A DNA stretch of 64,000 bases. Origin: Panulirus ornatus (Eukaryota; Arthropoda; Malacostraca; Decapoda; Palinuridae). The notes under the pieces are model-generated. The model ran no database searches, had not been told where the DNA came from, and saw only the letters and a program-made list of their open reading frames with translations. A program made the position numbers and the translations under genes. Positions 25,105 to 36,600 of the stretch are shown one piece after another (within the stretch, counting starts at the first letter, position 1; every line of letters begins with the position of its first letter). The stretch spans positions 7,071,614 through 7,135,613 of the forward strand of contig NC_092249.1 of the NCBI RefSeq assembly GCF_036320965.1, written 5' to 3'.

Positions 25105-25172
25105 TCCTTGCGCTACCCCCGCAAACGCGGGAGACAGCGACGAGGTATAAAAAAAAAAAAGAAAAAAAAAAT
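25105..25172 (+). other. LINE 3' end: GC-rich stem-loop and A-rich tail
   Basis: The terminal sequence contains TTGCGCTACC, then CGCAAACGCGGGAGACAGCG, which can fold back on itself (AGCG/CGCT-type outer arms, GCG/CGC inner arms). A-rich sequence broken by single G residues follows. The mirror image of the same segment lies at 28032-28100. Conserved 3' stem-loops of LINEs serve as binding sites for the element's own reverse transcriptase; that role is inferred here. Confidence 0.55.
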
Positions 25173-25382
25173 TGTCCATAGGGATATCTTGTGTCATGCT
25201 TTTTATTAGTCATCTTGTCATAAAGAAAAGAGATCTCGTGGTTTGATATCTTACCTGGAATGAAGAATGTGGACTATTGAATGTTCAAGTGTTTGCCGAA
25301 AGTGATTGTACCCGAATTAATGTGCTTGTCATCTTTTATTTTTATTTCCCTTGTATATATACATATAAATCTAAAATAGGCA
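25173..25382. other. Single-copy spacer, nothing recognised
   Basis: About 210 bp between the tail of LINE copy A and an AT microsatellite. I see no open frame, repeat or motif of note. Confidence 0.5.
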
Positions 25383-25448
25383 TGTATATATATATATATT
25401 ATATATATATATATATATAATATAGATATAATATATATATATAATATA
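25383..25448. repeat. (AT)n microsatellite
   Basis: TA/AT alternation with a few interruptions, between single-copy spacer and a reverse LINE fragment. AT microsatellites recur at nearly every LINE segment boundary in this island. Confidence 0.9.
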
Positions 25449-25450
25449 TC

Positions 25451-25863
25451 ACTTCCTTTCTTTCCTACACGTACACAGCCTTACATCCTCGATAAAAACT
25501 TGTTCACTGCTGTCTAACAACTTGCCTCCCACACCATATATTCCTTATACCTTCCCAGAGCATCTCATCAACTCTATCATATGCCTCTCCAGATCCTAAA
25601 ATGCTACATACAAATCACATTTGCTTTTCTAAGTATTTCTCACATACATTCTTCAAAAAAGCAAACATCTGATCCACACATCCTCTACCACTTCGTGAAA
25701 CCACACTGCTCTTCCCCAATCTGAGGCGCTGTACATGCATCACCTCTCATATCAATATCCTCCCATATAATTTACCAGGAATACTCAACAAACGTATACC
25801 TCGTGTATTTGAGCACGTCACTCTTATCCCTTTGCCTTTGTACAATGGCACTATGCACGCATT
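25451..25863 (-). mobile_element. LINE fragment, reverse, N-terminal half of reverse transcriptase
   Basis: The complement matches the part of copy A from the GGCGAATGCGTGCATA word to the segment just before the RQG block. It is the same element in opposite orientation, with many indels. It ends abruptly at about 25863, where sequence of opposite orientation starts. Confidence 0.75.
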
Positions 25864-26396
25864 CCCGTCCGCCGCAGGGGTGTGTGATGTCTCCATGGTT
25901 GTTTAATTTGTTTATGGATGGGGTTGTTAGGGAGGTGAATGCAAGAGTTTTGGAAAGAGGGGCAAGTATGAAGTCTGTTGGGATGAATAAGCTTGGAAGT
26001 GAGTCAGTTGTTGTTCGCTGATGATACAGCACTGGTTGGCTGATTCATGTGAAAACTGCAGAAGCTGGTGACTGCAGTTTGGTAAAGTGTGTGAAAGAAG
26101 AAAGTTAAGAGATAAATGTGAATAAGAGCAAGGTATTAGGTACAGTAGGGTTGGGGGTCAAGTCAATTGGGAGGTGAGTTTGAATGGAGAAAAACTGAGG
26201 AAGTAAAAGTGTTTTAGATATCGGAGTGGATCCTGGCAGCGGATGGAACCATGGAAGGCGGAAGTGGATCATAGGGTGGGGAAAGGGCGAAATTCCTGGG
26301 AGCCTTAAGAATGTGAGGAAGTCGAGAACATTATCTCGGAAAGGCAAAAATGGGTATGTTTGAAGGAATTGGTTCCAACAATGTTTATGGTTGTCA
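25864..26396 (+). mobile_element. LINE fragment, forward, RQG block to LYG region
   Basis: Begins with CCGCAGGGGTGTGTGATG, the RQGCVMSPWLFNLFMDGVV block (readable at about 25870-25935), and runs through the catalytic region near 26005-26030. There TTGTTCGCTGATGATACAGC preserves the FADD codons, but neighbouring indels break the frame. It continues to the KMGMFEG block near 26345-26370. It stops at about 26396, where a reverse-oriented segment of the same element follows without spacer. Confidence 0.75.
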
Positions 26397-27272
26397 TCTA
26401 TTTCCTTGCCGCGTTCACCCTCCTGCATGTTCAGGCCTCGCTCACTCAAAATCGTTTTTACTCCATCTTTCCACCTCCATTGGACTCACCACTTCTCCTC
26501 GTTCCCTCCACCTCCGACACATATATCCTCTTGGTCAACTTTCCTCACCTCATTCCTCCCATATGCCCAAACCATTTCAAAACAACCCCTCTTCTGCTCT
26601 CTCACCACGCTCTTTTATTTCCACACATCTCTCTTACCTTTACATTACTTACCCGATCAAACCACCTCACAAATCAACCACACATTGTCCTCAAACATCT
26701 CATTTCCAGCACATCACCCTCCTGCGCACAACTCTATCCACAGCTCACGCCTCGCAACCATACAACATTTTTTGGAACCACTATTCCTTCAAACATACCC
26801 ATTTTTGCTTTCCGAGATAATGTTTCTAACGACTTCCACACAATTCTTCCAAGCTCCCAGAATTTTCGCCCCTTTACCCCACAAAACCCTATATCACCTC
26901 CGCTTCCATGGTCATCCGCTGCCAGATCCACCCCCAGATATCTAAAACACTTCACTTCACCAGTTTTTCTCATTAAAAACTCACATTCCCAAATTACTTT
27001 GACCACTCAACCCTACTGTACTAATAAGCCTTGGCTCTTATTCACATTACTCTTACTTTCTTCTTTTCAACTCACTTTACCAAACTCAATCACCAGCTGC
27101 TGCAGTTTCTTCTCACATGAATACAGCCACCAGCGCTGTATCATCAGCGAACAACAACTGGACTCACTTCCCAAGCTCTCTCATCCACAACAGACTTCAT
27201 ACTTCCCCCCTCTTTCCAAAACTCTCGCATTCACCTCTCTAACAACCCCATCCATAAAAAAATTTAAAAAGG
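26396..27272 (-). mobile_element. LINE fragment, reverse, C-terminal half of reverse transcriptase
   Basis: The complement runs from the RQG/FMDGVV block (near 27240-27272) through the C-terminal domain to the GLNMQEGER-like end (near 26420-26440). The forward frame through it (26360-27334) is a shadow of antisense LINE sequence, not a gene. Many single-base indels are present. Its 3' UTR and tail are missing at the junction with the preceding fragment. Confidence 0.75.
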
Positions 27273-27283
27273 TAAATAAAGTT

Positions 27284-27813
27284 ATAAGACAAGGGACAAT
27301 TAGGAACTTCAGTGAAGGCGCTAATGGGAGGTGAAAAACAAGTAGTGTGATGTGGAGAAGAGATGGATGAGTATTTTGAAGGTTTGTTGAATGTGTTTGA
27401 ATGATAAGTGGCAGATATAAGGGTGTCTTGGTCGAGTGGTGTGCAAAGTGAAGGGTTAGGAAAATGATTTGTAAACAGAGAAAAGTAGTAAAAGCTTTGC
27501 TGAAGAGAAAGCCAGGCAAGGCACAGGTTTGGATGTATTGCAGTGGAATTTATTAAAAAAAGGGGGGACTGTATTGTTTTGACTGGTTGTAAGGTTATTT
27601 ACTGTATGATGACTCATGGTGAGGTGCCTGAGGATTTGCGAATGCGTGCATAGTGCCAATTGTACAAAGGCAAAGGGGTTAAGAGTGAGTGCTCCAAATA
27701 CAGAGGTTTAAGTTTTGTGAGTATTCCTGTAAAATATAGGGAGGGTATGGATTGAGAGTGTGAAGGCATGTACAAGCATCCAGATTGGGAAAGCAGCGTG
27801 GGGTTTTAGAAAG
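27284..27813 (+). mobile_element. LINE fragment, forward, N-terminal reverse transcriptase
   Basis: Starts at TAAGACAAGGG, the same element position at which reverse copy B begins (29950-29962), and continues through the KPGKA...LDVLQWNL region (about 27500-27560) to the SSQIGKAAWG segment, ending at an AT microsatellite. Numerous one-base deletions are seen relative to copies A and B. Confidence 0.72.
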
Positions 27814-27814
27814 T

Positions 27815-27957
27815 AAAATATATATATATGTAAATATATATATATTTTATATATATATATATATAATATATATATATATATTATATAATATATATATATA
27901 TTATATATCAACATAATATATATATACATAATAATATATTTATTATTATATATATAG

Positions 27958-28011
<54 letters not shown>

Positions 28012-28031
28012 ATATATATAATATAAATATA
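27815..28031. repeat. (AT)n microsatellite, about 215 bp
   Basis: Long TA-rich simple sequence with TATT, TAAT and ACATA interruptions. It separates a forward LINE fragment from reverse LINE copy B and abuts the T-run that is the complement of copy B's A tail. A reverse-strand frame rich in Tyr and Ile is a product of this composition. Confidence 0.9.
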
Positions 28032-29962
28032 TTTTTTTTTTTTTTGCTTTGTCGCTGTCTCCCGCGTTTGCGAGGTAGCGCAAGGAAACAGACGAAAGAA
28101 ATGGCCCAACCCACCCCCATACACATGTATATACATACGTCCACACACGCAAATATACATACCTACACAGCTTTCCATGGTTTACCCCAGACGCTTCACA
28201 TGCCCTGATTCAATCCACTGACAGCACGTCAACCCCGGTATACCACATCGATCCAATTCACTCTATTCCTTGCCCTCCTTTCACCCTCCTGCATGTTCAG
28301 GCCCCGATCACACAAAATCTTTTTCACTCCATCTTTCCACCTCCAATTTGGTCTCCCTCTTCTCCTCGTTCCCTCCACCTCCGACACATATATCCTCTTG
28401 GTCAATCTTTCCTCACTCATTCTCTCCATGTGCCCAAACCATTTCAAAACACCCTCTTCTGCTCTCATCAACCACGCTCTTTTTATTTCCACACATCTCT
28501 CTTACCCTTACGTTACTTACTCGATCAAACCACCTCACACCACACATTGTCCTCAAACATCTCATTTCCAGCACATCCATCCTCCTGCGCACAACTCTAT
28601 CCATAGCCCACGCCTCGCAACCATACAACATTGTTGGAACCACTATTCCTTCAAACATACCCATTTTTGCTTTCCGAGATAATGTTCTCGACTTCCACAC
28701 ATTCTTCAAGGCTCCCAGAATTTTCGCCCCCTCCCCCACCCTATGATCCACTTCCGCTTCCATGGTTCCATCCGCTGCCAGATCCACTCCCAGATATCTA
28801 AAACACTTCACTTCCTCCAGTTTTTCTCCATTCAAACTCACCTCCCAATTGACTTGACCCTCAACCCTACTGTACCTAATAACCTTGCTCTTATTCACAT
28901 TTACTCTTAACTTTCTTCTTTCCACACACTTTACCAAACTCAGTCACCAGCTTCTGCAGTTTCTCACATGAATCAGCCACCAGCGCTGTATCATCAGCGA
29001 ACAACAACTGACTCACTTCCCAAGCTCTCTCATCCCCAACAGACTTCATACTTGCCCCTCTTTCCAAAACTCTTGCATTTACCTCCCTAACAACCCCATC
29101 CATAAACAAATTAAACAACCATGGAGACATCACACACCCCTGCCGCAAACCTACATTCACTGAGAACCAATCACTTTCCATCTCTCCCTACAAGTACACA
29201 CATGCCTTACCTCCTCATAAAAATTTTTCACTGCTTCTAAATACTGTGCCTCCCACACCATATATTCTTAATACCTTCCCAGAAGCATCCTCTATCAACT
29301 CCAATCATATGCCTTCTCCAGGTCCATAAAAAGCTACATACCAGCCATTTGCTTTTCTAAGTATTTCTCACATACATTTCCTTCAAAGCTAACACCTGAT
29401 TCCACACATTCTCTACCACTTCTGAAACCACACTGCTCTTCTCCAATCTAGATGCTCTGACATGCCTTCACCCTCTCAATCACTACCTCCCAATATATTT
29501 ACCAGAATACTCAACAAACTTAATACCGCTGTAATTTAAGCACTCAACTCTTATCCCCCCTTTTCCTTTTTTACAATGCAACTGCACGCATTCCGCCAAT
29601 CCTCAGGCACCTCACCATAGAGTCATAACATACATTAAATGACCTTACTAACCTGTCAATATACAGTCACGCCCCCTTTTTAATAAATTCCACTGCAATA
29701 CCACCAAACCTGCTGCCTTGCCCGCGTTCATCTACCGCAAAGCTTTTACTACCTCTTCTCTGTTTAACCAAATCATTTTCCTAACCCTCATCACTATGCA
29801 CACCACTCACCAAGACACCCTATATCTGCCAACCTCTAATCATCAAACACATTCAACAAACCTTCAAAATACTCACTCCATCTCTTCCCACATCACCATA
29901 CGTTTTACTCCACCTCCCCATTTGCGCCCTTCACTGAATTCACCATTTGCTCCCTTGTCTTA
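28032..29962 (-). mobile_element. LINE copy B (RTE-like), reverse, best-preserved copy
   Basis: On the reverse strand the element runs from about 29962 to an A tail (T-run at 28032-28045). The tail is preceded by the GC-rich stem-loop (28048-28085) and the 3' UTR word CTTTCCATGG near 28170-28180. It contains the N-terminal reverse transcriptase (29200-29950, indel-rich) and a well-preserved catalytic and C-terminal part (28229-29181). The 5' end falls at the TAAGACAAGGG position shared with the fragment at 27284. The endonuclease domain lies outside this truncated copy. Confidence 0.87.
28229..29181 (-). pseudogene. Reverse transcriptase C-terminal half of LINE copy B, frameshifted
   Basis: Three successive open frames on the reverse strand cover the domain. 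The first (29181-28891) reads SDWFSVNVGLRQGCVMSPW and then LLFADDTALVADS, with FADD encoded at 28990-29001; the two Asp bind catalytic metal in this family. The second (28937-28413) reads RKLRVNVNKSKVIRYSR, FRYLGVDLAADG and TMLYGCEAWAMDRVVRR. The third (28492-28229) reads VLKWFGHMERMSEERL, RRRGRPNWRWKDG and LNMQEGER. Two frameshifts, near 28910 and 28470, separate them. It is the nearest thing to a real protein in the window but is not intact. Confidence 0.88.
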
Positions 29963-29965
29963 CGC

Positions 29966-29990
29966 ACTAATTATGTATATAAATATATAT

Positions 29991-30035
<45 letters not shown>

Positions 30036-30048
30036 ATAATACTAGTTC
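29966..30048. repeat. (AT)n microsatellite
   Basis: TA alternation directly at the 5' end of LINE copy B. Confidence 0.88.
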
Positions 30049-30107
30049 GCCATTTCCCCGGTTAGCAAAGGTAGCAATTTAAGAAAAAGAGACTGGACCT
30101 TTGGGGA
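30049..30107 (-). mobile_element. Possible short LINE/SINE tail remnant
   Basis: Contains CGCCATTTCCCCGGTTAGCA and AGGTAGC words, reminiscent of the GC-rich tail of the LINE family (CCCGCG...GAGGTAGCG) but clearly diverged. Flanked on both sides by AT microsatellites. It may be a second, related element family. Low confidence. Confidence 0.3.
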
Positions 30108-30180
30108 AAATATATATATATATATATTTTTATATATAAATTATATATTAGTATATATATATATAAATTATATATAATCT
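30108..30180. repeat. (AT)n microsatellite
   Basis: TA-rich simple sequence between two LINE-tail-like fragments. Confidence 0.85.
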
Positions 30181-30189
30181 TTCATCATT

Positions 30190-30335
30190 ATACTTTGTGT
30201 CGCTGCCGCCCGCGCAGCGAGTACGCAGGAAACAAACACAAAATAGCCCAAAGCTCACACCACATACACACGTATATACATACACGTACACACACAGCGC
30301 ATGCACATACCTATACATTTGATGCAATATACTAT
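30190..30335 (-). mobile_element. Degenerate LINE 3' tail, reverse
   Basis: Contains TTTGTGTCGCTGCCGCCCGC, GGAAACAAACAC and a run of CACATACACACGTATATACA-type sequence. These match, with substitutions, the order stem-loop, GGAAACAGACGAAAG and ACACATGTATATACATACG in the 3' UTR of copy B (28048-28150). A truncated and diverged copy cut off by the gap at 30356. Confidence 0.55.
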
Positions 30336-30355
30336 ATATATTTATAGACCCGACA

Positions 30356-30455
30356 NNNNNNNNNNNNNNNNNNNNNNNNNNNNNNNNNNNNNNNNNNNNN
30401 NNNNNNNNNNNNNNNNNNNNNNNNNNNNNNNNNNNNNNNNNNNNNNNNNNNNNNN
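30356..30455. other. Assembly gap, 100 N
   Basis: Placeholder gap between the retroelement island and satellite array 2. The junction is unsequenced and the gap size is unknown. Confidence 0.99.
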
Positions 30456-31316
30456 GAAGGATTAATCTAAATCCCCTTTGGCGTCTTCAAAGGCCTTTAC
30501 AGGGGAATAGTGGCATCTGAAGGGAAAGACACAAATTAAAAGTTTACTTAACAGACCGTTTTGGGGTGCCAAAGTCTAATACCTTTCCATGGTGGCATCC
30601 AAAAACAAAAAGAGAAATTAAAGATTTAGTTTAAATCCCCTTTGGCGCCGCCAAAGGCAATTACAGGGGCATAGAGGCATCAAAAGTGAAAGAAACATTT
30701 CGAAAGCTTACTTTAGTACCACTTTGGTGATGCCAAAGGGCAAGAGAATTGCGGTGAGGCATCCAAAAATTTAGAGAAAAATTGAAGGATTAATCTAAAT
30801 CCCCTTTGGCGTCTTCAAAGGCCTTTACAGGGGAATAGTGGCATCTAAAGGGAAAGACCCTAATTAAAAGTTTACTTAAAATACCCTTTGGGGGTGCCAA
30901 AGTCCAATACAGTTGCATGGTGGCATCCAAAAATAAAAAGACATTTTAAAGGTTTATTTTAAATCCCCTTTGGCGCCGCCAAAGGCAATTACAGGGGCAT
31001 AGAGGCATCAAAAGTGAAAGAAACATTTCGAAAGCTTACTTTAGTACCACTTTGGTGATGCCAAAGGGCAAGAGAATTGCGGTGAGGCAATCAAAAATTT
31101 AGAGAAAAATTGAAGGATTAATCTAAATCCCCTTTGGCGTCTTCAAAGGCCTTTACAGGGGAATAGTGGCATCTAAAGGGAAAGAACCTAATTAAAAGTT
31201 TACTTAAAATACCCTTTGGGGGTGCCAAAGTCCAATACAGTTGCATGGTGGCATCCAAAAATAAAAAGACATTTTAAAGGTTTATTTTAAATCCCCTTTG
31301 GCGCCGCCAAAGGCAA

Positions 31317-33612
31317 TTACAGGGGCATAGAGGCATCAAAAGGGAAAGAAACATTTGGAAAGCTTACTTTAATGCCACTTTGGGGATGCCAAAAAGCAAG
31401 AGAAATGCATGGACACTTCGAAAAATTTAGAGGAAAATTGAAGGATTGATCTAACTCCCCTTTGGCGTCTTCAAAGGCCTTTACAAGGGAATAGTGGCAT
31501 CTGAAGGGAAAGAGACAAATTAAAAGTTTACTTAAAAGACCATTTAGGGGTGCCAAAGTCCAATACCTTTGCATGGTGGCATCCAAAAATAAAAAGACAA
31601 ATTAAAGCTTTTGTTTAAATCCCCTTTGGTGCCACCAAAGGCAATTACAGGGGCATAGAGGCACTAATAGGGAAAGAAACATCTGCAAAGCTTACCTTAA
31701 TGCCACTTATGGGATGCGAAAGTGCAAGGGAATTGCGTGGAGGCATCCAAAACCTTAGAGGAAAATTGAAGGATTAATCTAAATCCCCTTTGGCGTCTTC
31801 AAAGGCCTTTACAGGGGAGTAGTGGCATCTGAAGGGAAAGAGATAAATTAAAATTTTATATAAAAGACAGTTTAGGGGTGCCAAAGTCCAATACAGCTGC
31901 ACGGTGGCATCCAAAATTAAAAAGACAAATTAAAGGTTTATTTTCAATCCCCTTTGGCGCCGCCAAAGGCAATTACAGGGGCATAGAGGCATCATAAGGG
32001 AAAGAAACATTTGGAAAACTTACTTTAATGTCACTTTGGGGATGCCAAAGGTCAAGAGAATTGCGGTGAGGCATCCAAAAATTTAGAGAAAAATTGAAGG
32101 ATTAATCTAAATCCCCTTTGGCGTCTTCAAAGGCCTTTACAGGGGAATAGTGGCATCTGAAGGGAAAGACACAAATTAAAAGTTTACTTAACAGACCGTT
32201 TTGGGGTGCCAAAGTCTAATACCTTTCCATGGTGGCATCCAAAAACAAAAAGAGAAATTAAAGATTTAGTTTAAATCCCCTTTGGCGCCGCCAAAGGCAA
32301 TTACAGGGGCATAGAGGCATCAAAAGTGAAAGAAACATTTCGAAAGCTTACTTTAGTACCACTTTGGTGATGCCAAAGGGCAAGAGAATTGCGGTGAGGC
32401 ATCCAAAAATTTAGAGAAAAATTGAAGGATTAATCTAAATCCCCTTTGGCGTCTTCAAAGGCCTTTACAGGGGAATAGTGGCATCTAAAGGGAAAGACCC
32501 TAATTAAAAGTTTACTTAAAATACCCTTTGGGGGTGCCAAAGTCCAATACAGTTGCATGGTGGCATCCAAAAATAAAAAGACATTTTAAAGGTTTATTTT
32601 AAATCCCCTTTGGCGCCGCCAAAGGCAATTACAGGGGCATAGAGGCATCAAAAGTGAAAGAAACATTTCGAAAGCTTACTTTAGTACCACTTTGGTGATG
32701 CCAAAGGGCAAGAGAATTGCGGTGAGGCAATCAAAAATTTAGAGAAAAATTGAAGGATTAATCTAAATCCCCTTTGGCGTCTTCAAAGGCCTTTACAGGG
32801 GAATAGTGGCATCTAAAGGGAAAGAACCTAATTAAAAGTTTACTTAAAATACCCTTTGGGGGTGCCAAAGTCTAATACCTTTCCATGGTGGCATCCAAAA
32901 ACAAAAAGAGAAATTAAAGATTTAGTTTAAATCCCCTTTGGCGCCGCCAAAGGCAATTACAGGGGCATAGAGGCATCAAAAGTGAAAGAAACATTTCGAA
33001 AGCTTACTTTAGTACCACTTTGGTGATGCCAAAGGGCAAGAGAATTGCGGTGAGGCATCCAAAAATTTAGAGAAAAATTGAAGGATTAATCTAAATCCCC
33101 TTTGGCGTCTTCAAAGGCCTTTACAGGGGAATAGTGGCATCTAAAGGGAAAGACCCTAATTAAAAGTTTACTTAAAATACCCTTTGGGGGTGCCAAAGTC
33201 CAATACAGTTGCATGGTGGCATCCAAAAATAAAAAGACATTTTAAAGGTTTATTTTAAATCCCCTTTGGCGCCGCCAAAGGCAATTACAGGGGCATAGAG
33301 GCATCAAAAGTGAAAGAAACATTTCGAAAGCTTACTTTAGTACCACTTTGGTGATGCCAAAGGGCAAGAGAATTGCGGTGAGGCAATCAAAAATTTAGAG
33401 AAAAATTGAAGGATTAATCTAAATCCCCTTTGGCGTCTTCAAAGGCCTTTACAGGGGAATAGTGGCATCTAAAGGGAAAGAACCTAATTAAAAGTTTACT
33501 TAAAATACCCTTTGGGGGTGCCAAAGTCCAATACAGTTGCATGGTGGCATCCAAAAATAAAAAGACATTTTAAAGGTTTATTTTAAATCCCCTTTGGCGC
33601 CGCCAAAGGCAA
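31317..33612. repeat. Enlarged higher-order copy, 2296 bp (7 x 328)
   Basis: The T1 anchors at 31317 and 33613 are 2296 bp apart instead of 1640. The order is T1-T2-T3-T4-T5, then T4-T5 again. The extra pair is joined through a hybrid Q2 unit near 32850-32880, whose left part is T5-like (ACCCTTTGGGGGTGCC) and right part T3-like (TCTAATACCTTTCC). This is what one out-of-register exchange between two tetramers would leave. Confidence 0.9.
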
Positions 33613-36600
33613 TTACAGGGGCATAGAGGCATCAAAAGGGAAAGAAACATTTGGAAAGCTTACTTTAATGCCACTTTGGGGATGCCAAAAAGCAAGAGAA
33701 ATGCATGGACACTTCGAAAAATTTAGAGGAAAATTGAAGGATTGATCTAACTCCCCTTTGGCGTCTTCAAAGGCCTTTACAAGGGAATAGTGGCATCTGA
33801 AGGGAAAGAGACAAATTAAAAGTTTACTTAAAAGACCATTTAGGGGTGCCAAAGTCCAATACCTTTGCATGGTGGCATCCAAAAATAAAAAGACAAATTA
33901 AAGCTTTTGTTTAAATCCCCTTTGGTGCCACCAAAGGCAATTACAGGGGCATAGAGGCACTAATAGGGAAAGAAACATCTGCAAAGCTTACCTTAATGCC
34001 ACTTATGGGATGCGAAAGTGCAAGGGAATTGCGTGGAGGCATCCAAAACCTTAGAGGAAAATTGAAGGATTAATCTAAATCCCCTTTGGCGTCTTCAAAG
34101 GCCTTTACAGGGGAGTAGTGGCATCTGAAGGGAAAGAGATAAATTAAAATTTTATATAAAAGACAGTTTAGGGGTGCCAAAGTCCAATACAGCTGCACGG
34201 TGGCATCCAAAATTAAAAAGACAAATTAAAGGTTTATTTTCAATCCCCTTTGGCGCCGCCAAAGGCAATTACAGGGGCATAGAGGCATCATAAGGGAAAG
34301 AAACATTTGGAAAACTTACTTTAATGTCACTTTGGGGATGCCAAAGGTCAAGAGAATTGCGGTGAGGCATCCAAAAATTTAGAGAAAAATTGAAGGATTA
34401 ATCTAAATCCCCTTTGGCGTCTTCAAAGGCCTTTACAGGGGAATAGTGGCATCTGAAGGGAAAGACACAAATTAAAAGTTTACTTAACAGACCGTTTTGG
34501 GGTGCCAAAGTCTAATACCTTTCCATGGTGGCATCCAAAAACAAAAAGAGAAATTAAAGATTTAGTTTAAATCCCCTTTGGCGCCGCCAAAGGCAATTAC
34601 AGGGGCATAGAGGCATCAAAAGTGAAAGAAACATTTCGAAAGCTTACTTTAGTACCACTTTGGTGATGCCAAAGGGCAAGAGAATTGCGGTGAGGCATCC
34701 AAAAATTTAGAGAAAAATTGAAGGATTAATCTAAATCCCCTTTGGCGTCTTCAAAGGCCTTTACAGGGGAATAGTGGCATCTAAAGGGAAAGACCCTAAT
34801 TAAAAGTTTACTTAAAATACCCTTTGGGGGTGCCAAAGTCCAATACAGTTGCATGGTGGCATCCAAAAATAAAAAGACATTTTAAAGGTTTATTTTAAAT
34901 CCCCTTTGGCGCCGCCAAAGGCAATTACAGGGGCATAGAGGCATCAAAAGTGAAAGAAACATTTCGAAAGCTTACTTTAGTACCACTTTGGTGATGCCAA
35001 AGGGCAAGAGAATTGCGGTGAGGCAATCAAAAATTTAGAGAAAAATTGAAGGATTAATCTAAATCCCCTTTGGCGTCTTCAAAGGCCTTTACAGGGGAAT
35101 AGTGGCATCTAAAGGGAAAGAACCTAATTAAAAGTTTACTTAAAATACCCTTTGGGGGTGCCAAAGTCCAATACAGTTGCATGGTGGCATCCAAAAATAA
35201 AAAGACATTTTAAAGGTTTATTTTAAATCCCCTTTGGCGCCGCCAAAGGCAATTACAGGGGCATAGAGGCATCAAAAGGGAAAGAAACATTTGGAAAGCT
35301 TACTTTAATGCCACTTTGGGGATGCCAAAAAGCAAGAGAAATGCATGGACACTTCGAAAAATTTAGAGGAAAATTGAAGGATTGATCTAACTCCCCTTTG
35401 GCGTCTTCAAAGGCCTTTACAAGGGAATAGTGGCATCTGAAGGGAAAGAGACAAATTAAAAGTTTACTTAAAAGACCATTTAGGGGTGCCAAAGTCCAAT
35501 ACCTTTGCATGGTGGCATCCAAAAATAAAAAGACAAATTAAAGCTTTTGTTTAAATCCCCTTTGGTGCCACCAAAGGCAATTACAGGGGCATAGAGGCAC
35601 TAATAGGGAAAGAAACATCTGCAAAGCTTACCTTAATGCCACTTATGGGATGCGAAAGTGCAAGGGAATTGCGTGGAGGCATCCAAAACCTTAGAGGAAA
35701 ATTGAAGGATTAATCTAAATCCCCTTTGGCGTCTTCAAAGGCCTTTACAGGGGAGTAGTGGCATCTGAAGGGAAAGAGATAAATTAAAATTTTATATAAA
35801 AGACAGTTTAGGGGTGCCAAAGTCCAATACAGCTGCACGGTGGCATCCAAAATTAAAAAGACAAATTAAAGGTTTATTTTCAATCCCCTTTGGCGCCGCC
35901 AAAGGCAATTACAGGGGCATAGAGGCATCATAAGGGAAAGAAACATTTGGAAAACTTACTTTAATGTCACTTTGGGGATGCCAAAGGTCAAGAGAATTGC
36001 GGTGAGGCATCCAAAAATTTAGAGAAAAATTGAAGGATTAATCTAAATCCCCTTTGGCGTCTTCAAAGGCCTTTACAGGGGAATAGTGGCATCTGAAGGG
36101 AAAGACACAAATTAAAAGTTTACTTAACAGACCGTTTTGGGGTGCCAAAGTCTAATACCTTTCCATGGTGGCATCCAAAAACAAAAAGAGAAATTAAAGA
36201 TTTAGTTTAAATCCCCTTTGGCGCCGCCAAAGGCAATTACAGGGGCATAGAGGCATCAAAAGTGAAAGAAACATTTCGAAAGCTTACTTTAGTACCACTT
36301 TGGTGATGCCAAAGGGCAAGAGAATTGCGGTGAGGCATCCAAAAATTTAGAGAAAAATTGAAGGATTAATCTAAATCCCCTTTGGCGTCTTCAAAGGCCT
36401 TTACAGGGGAATAGTGGCATCTAAAGGGAAAGACCCTAATTAAAAGTTTACTTAAAATACCCTTTGGGGGTGCCAAAGTCCAATACAGTTGCATGGTGGC
36501 ATCCAAAAATAAAAAGACATTTTAAAGGTTTATTTTAAATCCCCTTTGGCGCCGCCAAAGGCAATTACAGGGGCATAGAGGCATCAAAAGTGAAAGAAAC

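Larger units (their letters stand above)
23374..25172 (+). mobile_element. LINE copy A (RTE-like non-LTR retrotransposon), 5'-truncated
   Basis: Forward copy of the LINE that fills the island. It begins inside the coding region, with AAGCAAGGCAGCAGG-type sequence (KAGKAAGLDG block) at about 23467-23535. It passes the RQG block near 24047 and the catalytic region near 24195, continues through the C-terminal YLGVDLSADG and WFGHMERM blocks, and ends in a 3' UTR with a GC-rich stem-loop (about 25105-25145) and an A-rich tail (25149-25171). The A tail at the 3' end and 5' truncation are typical of target-primed insertion. The same sequence occurs in reverse orientation at 28032-29962. Class assignment to RTE-like elements rests on C-terminal similarity recalled from family knowledge. 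Confidence 0.85.

Noticed and set aside
25105..25145. tRNA-derived SINE head in the GC-rich LINE tail
   Set aside because: It folds back, but lacks the RNA polymerase III A and B box consensus, and it is contiguous with the LINE 3' UTR in two copies.
26360..27334. 324-codon forward frame
   Set aside because: It is the antisense of a reverse-oriented LINE fragment. The opposite strand carries the recognisable reverse transcriptase blocks.
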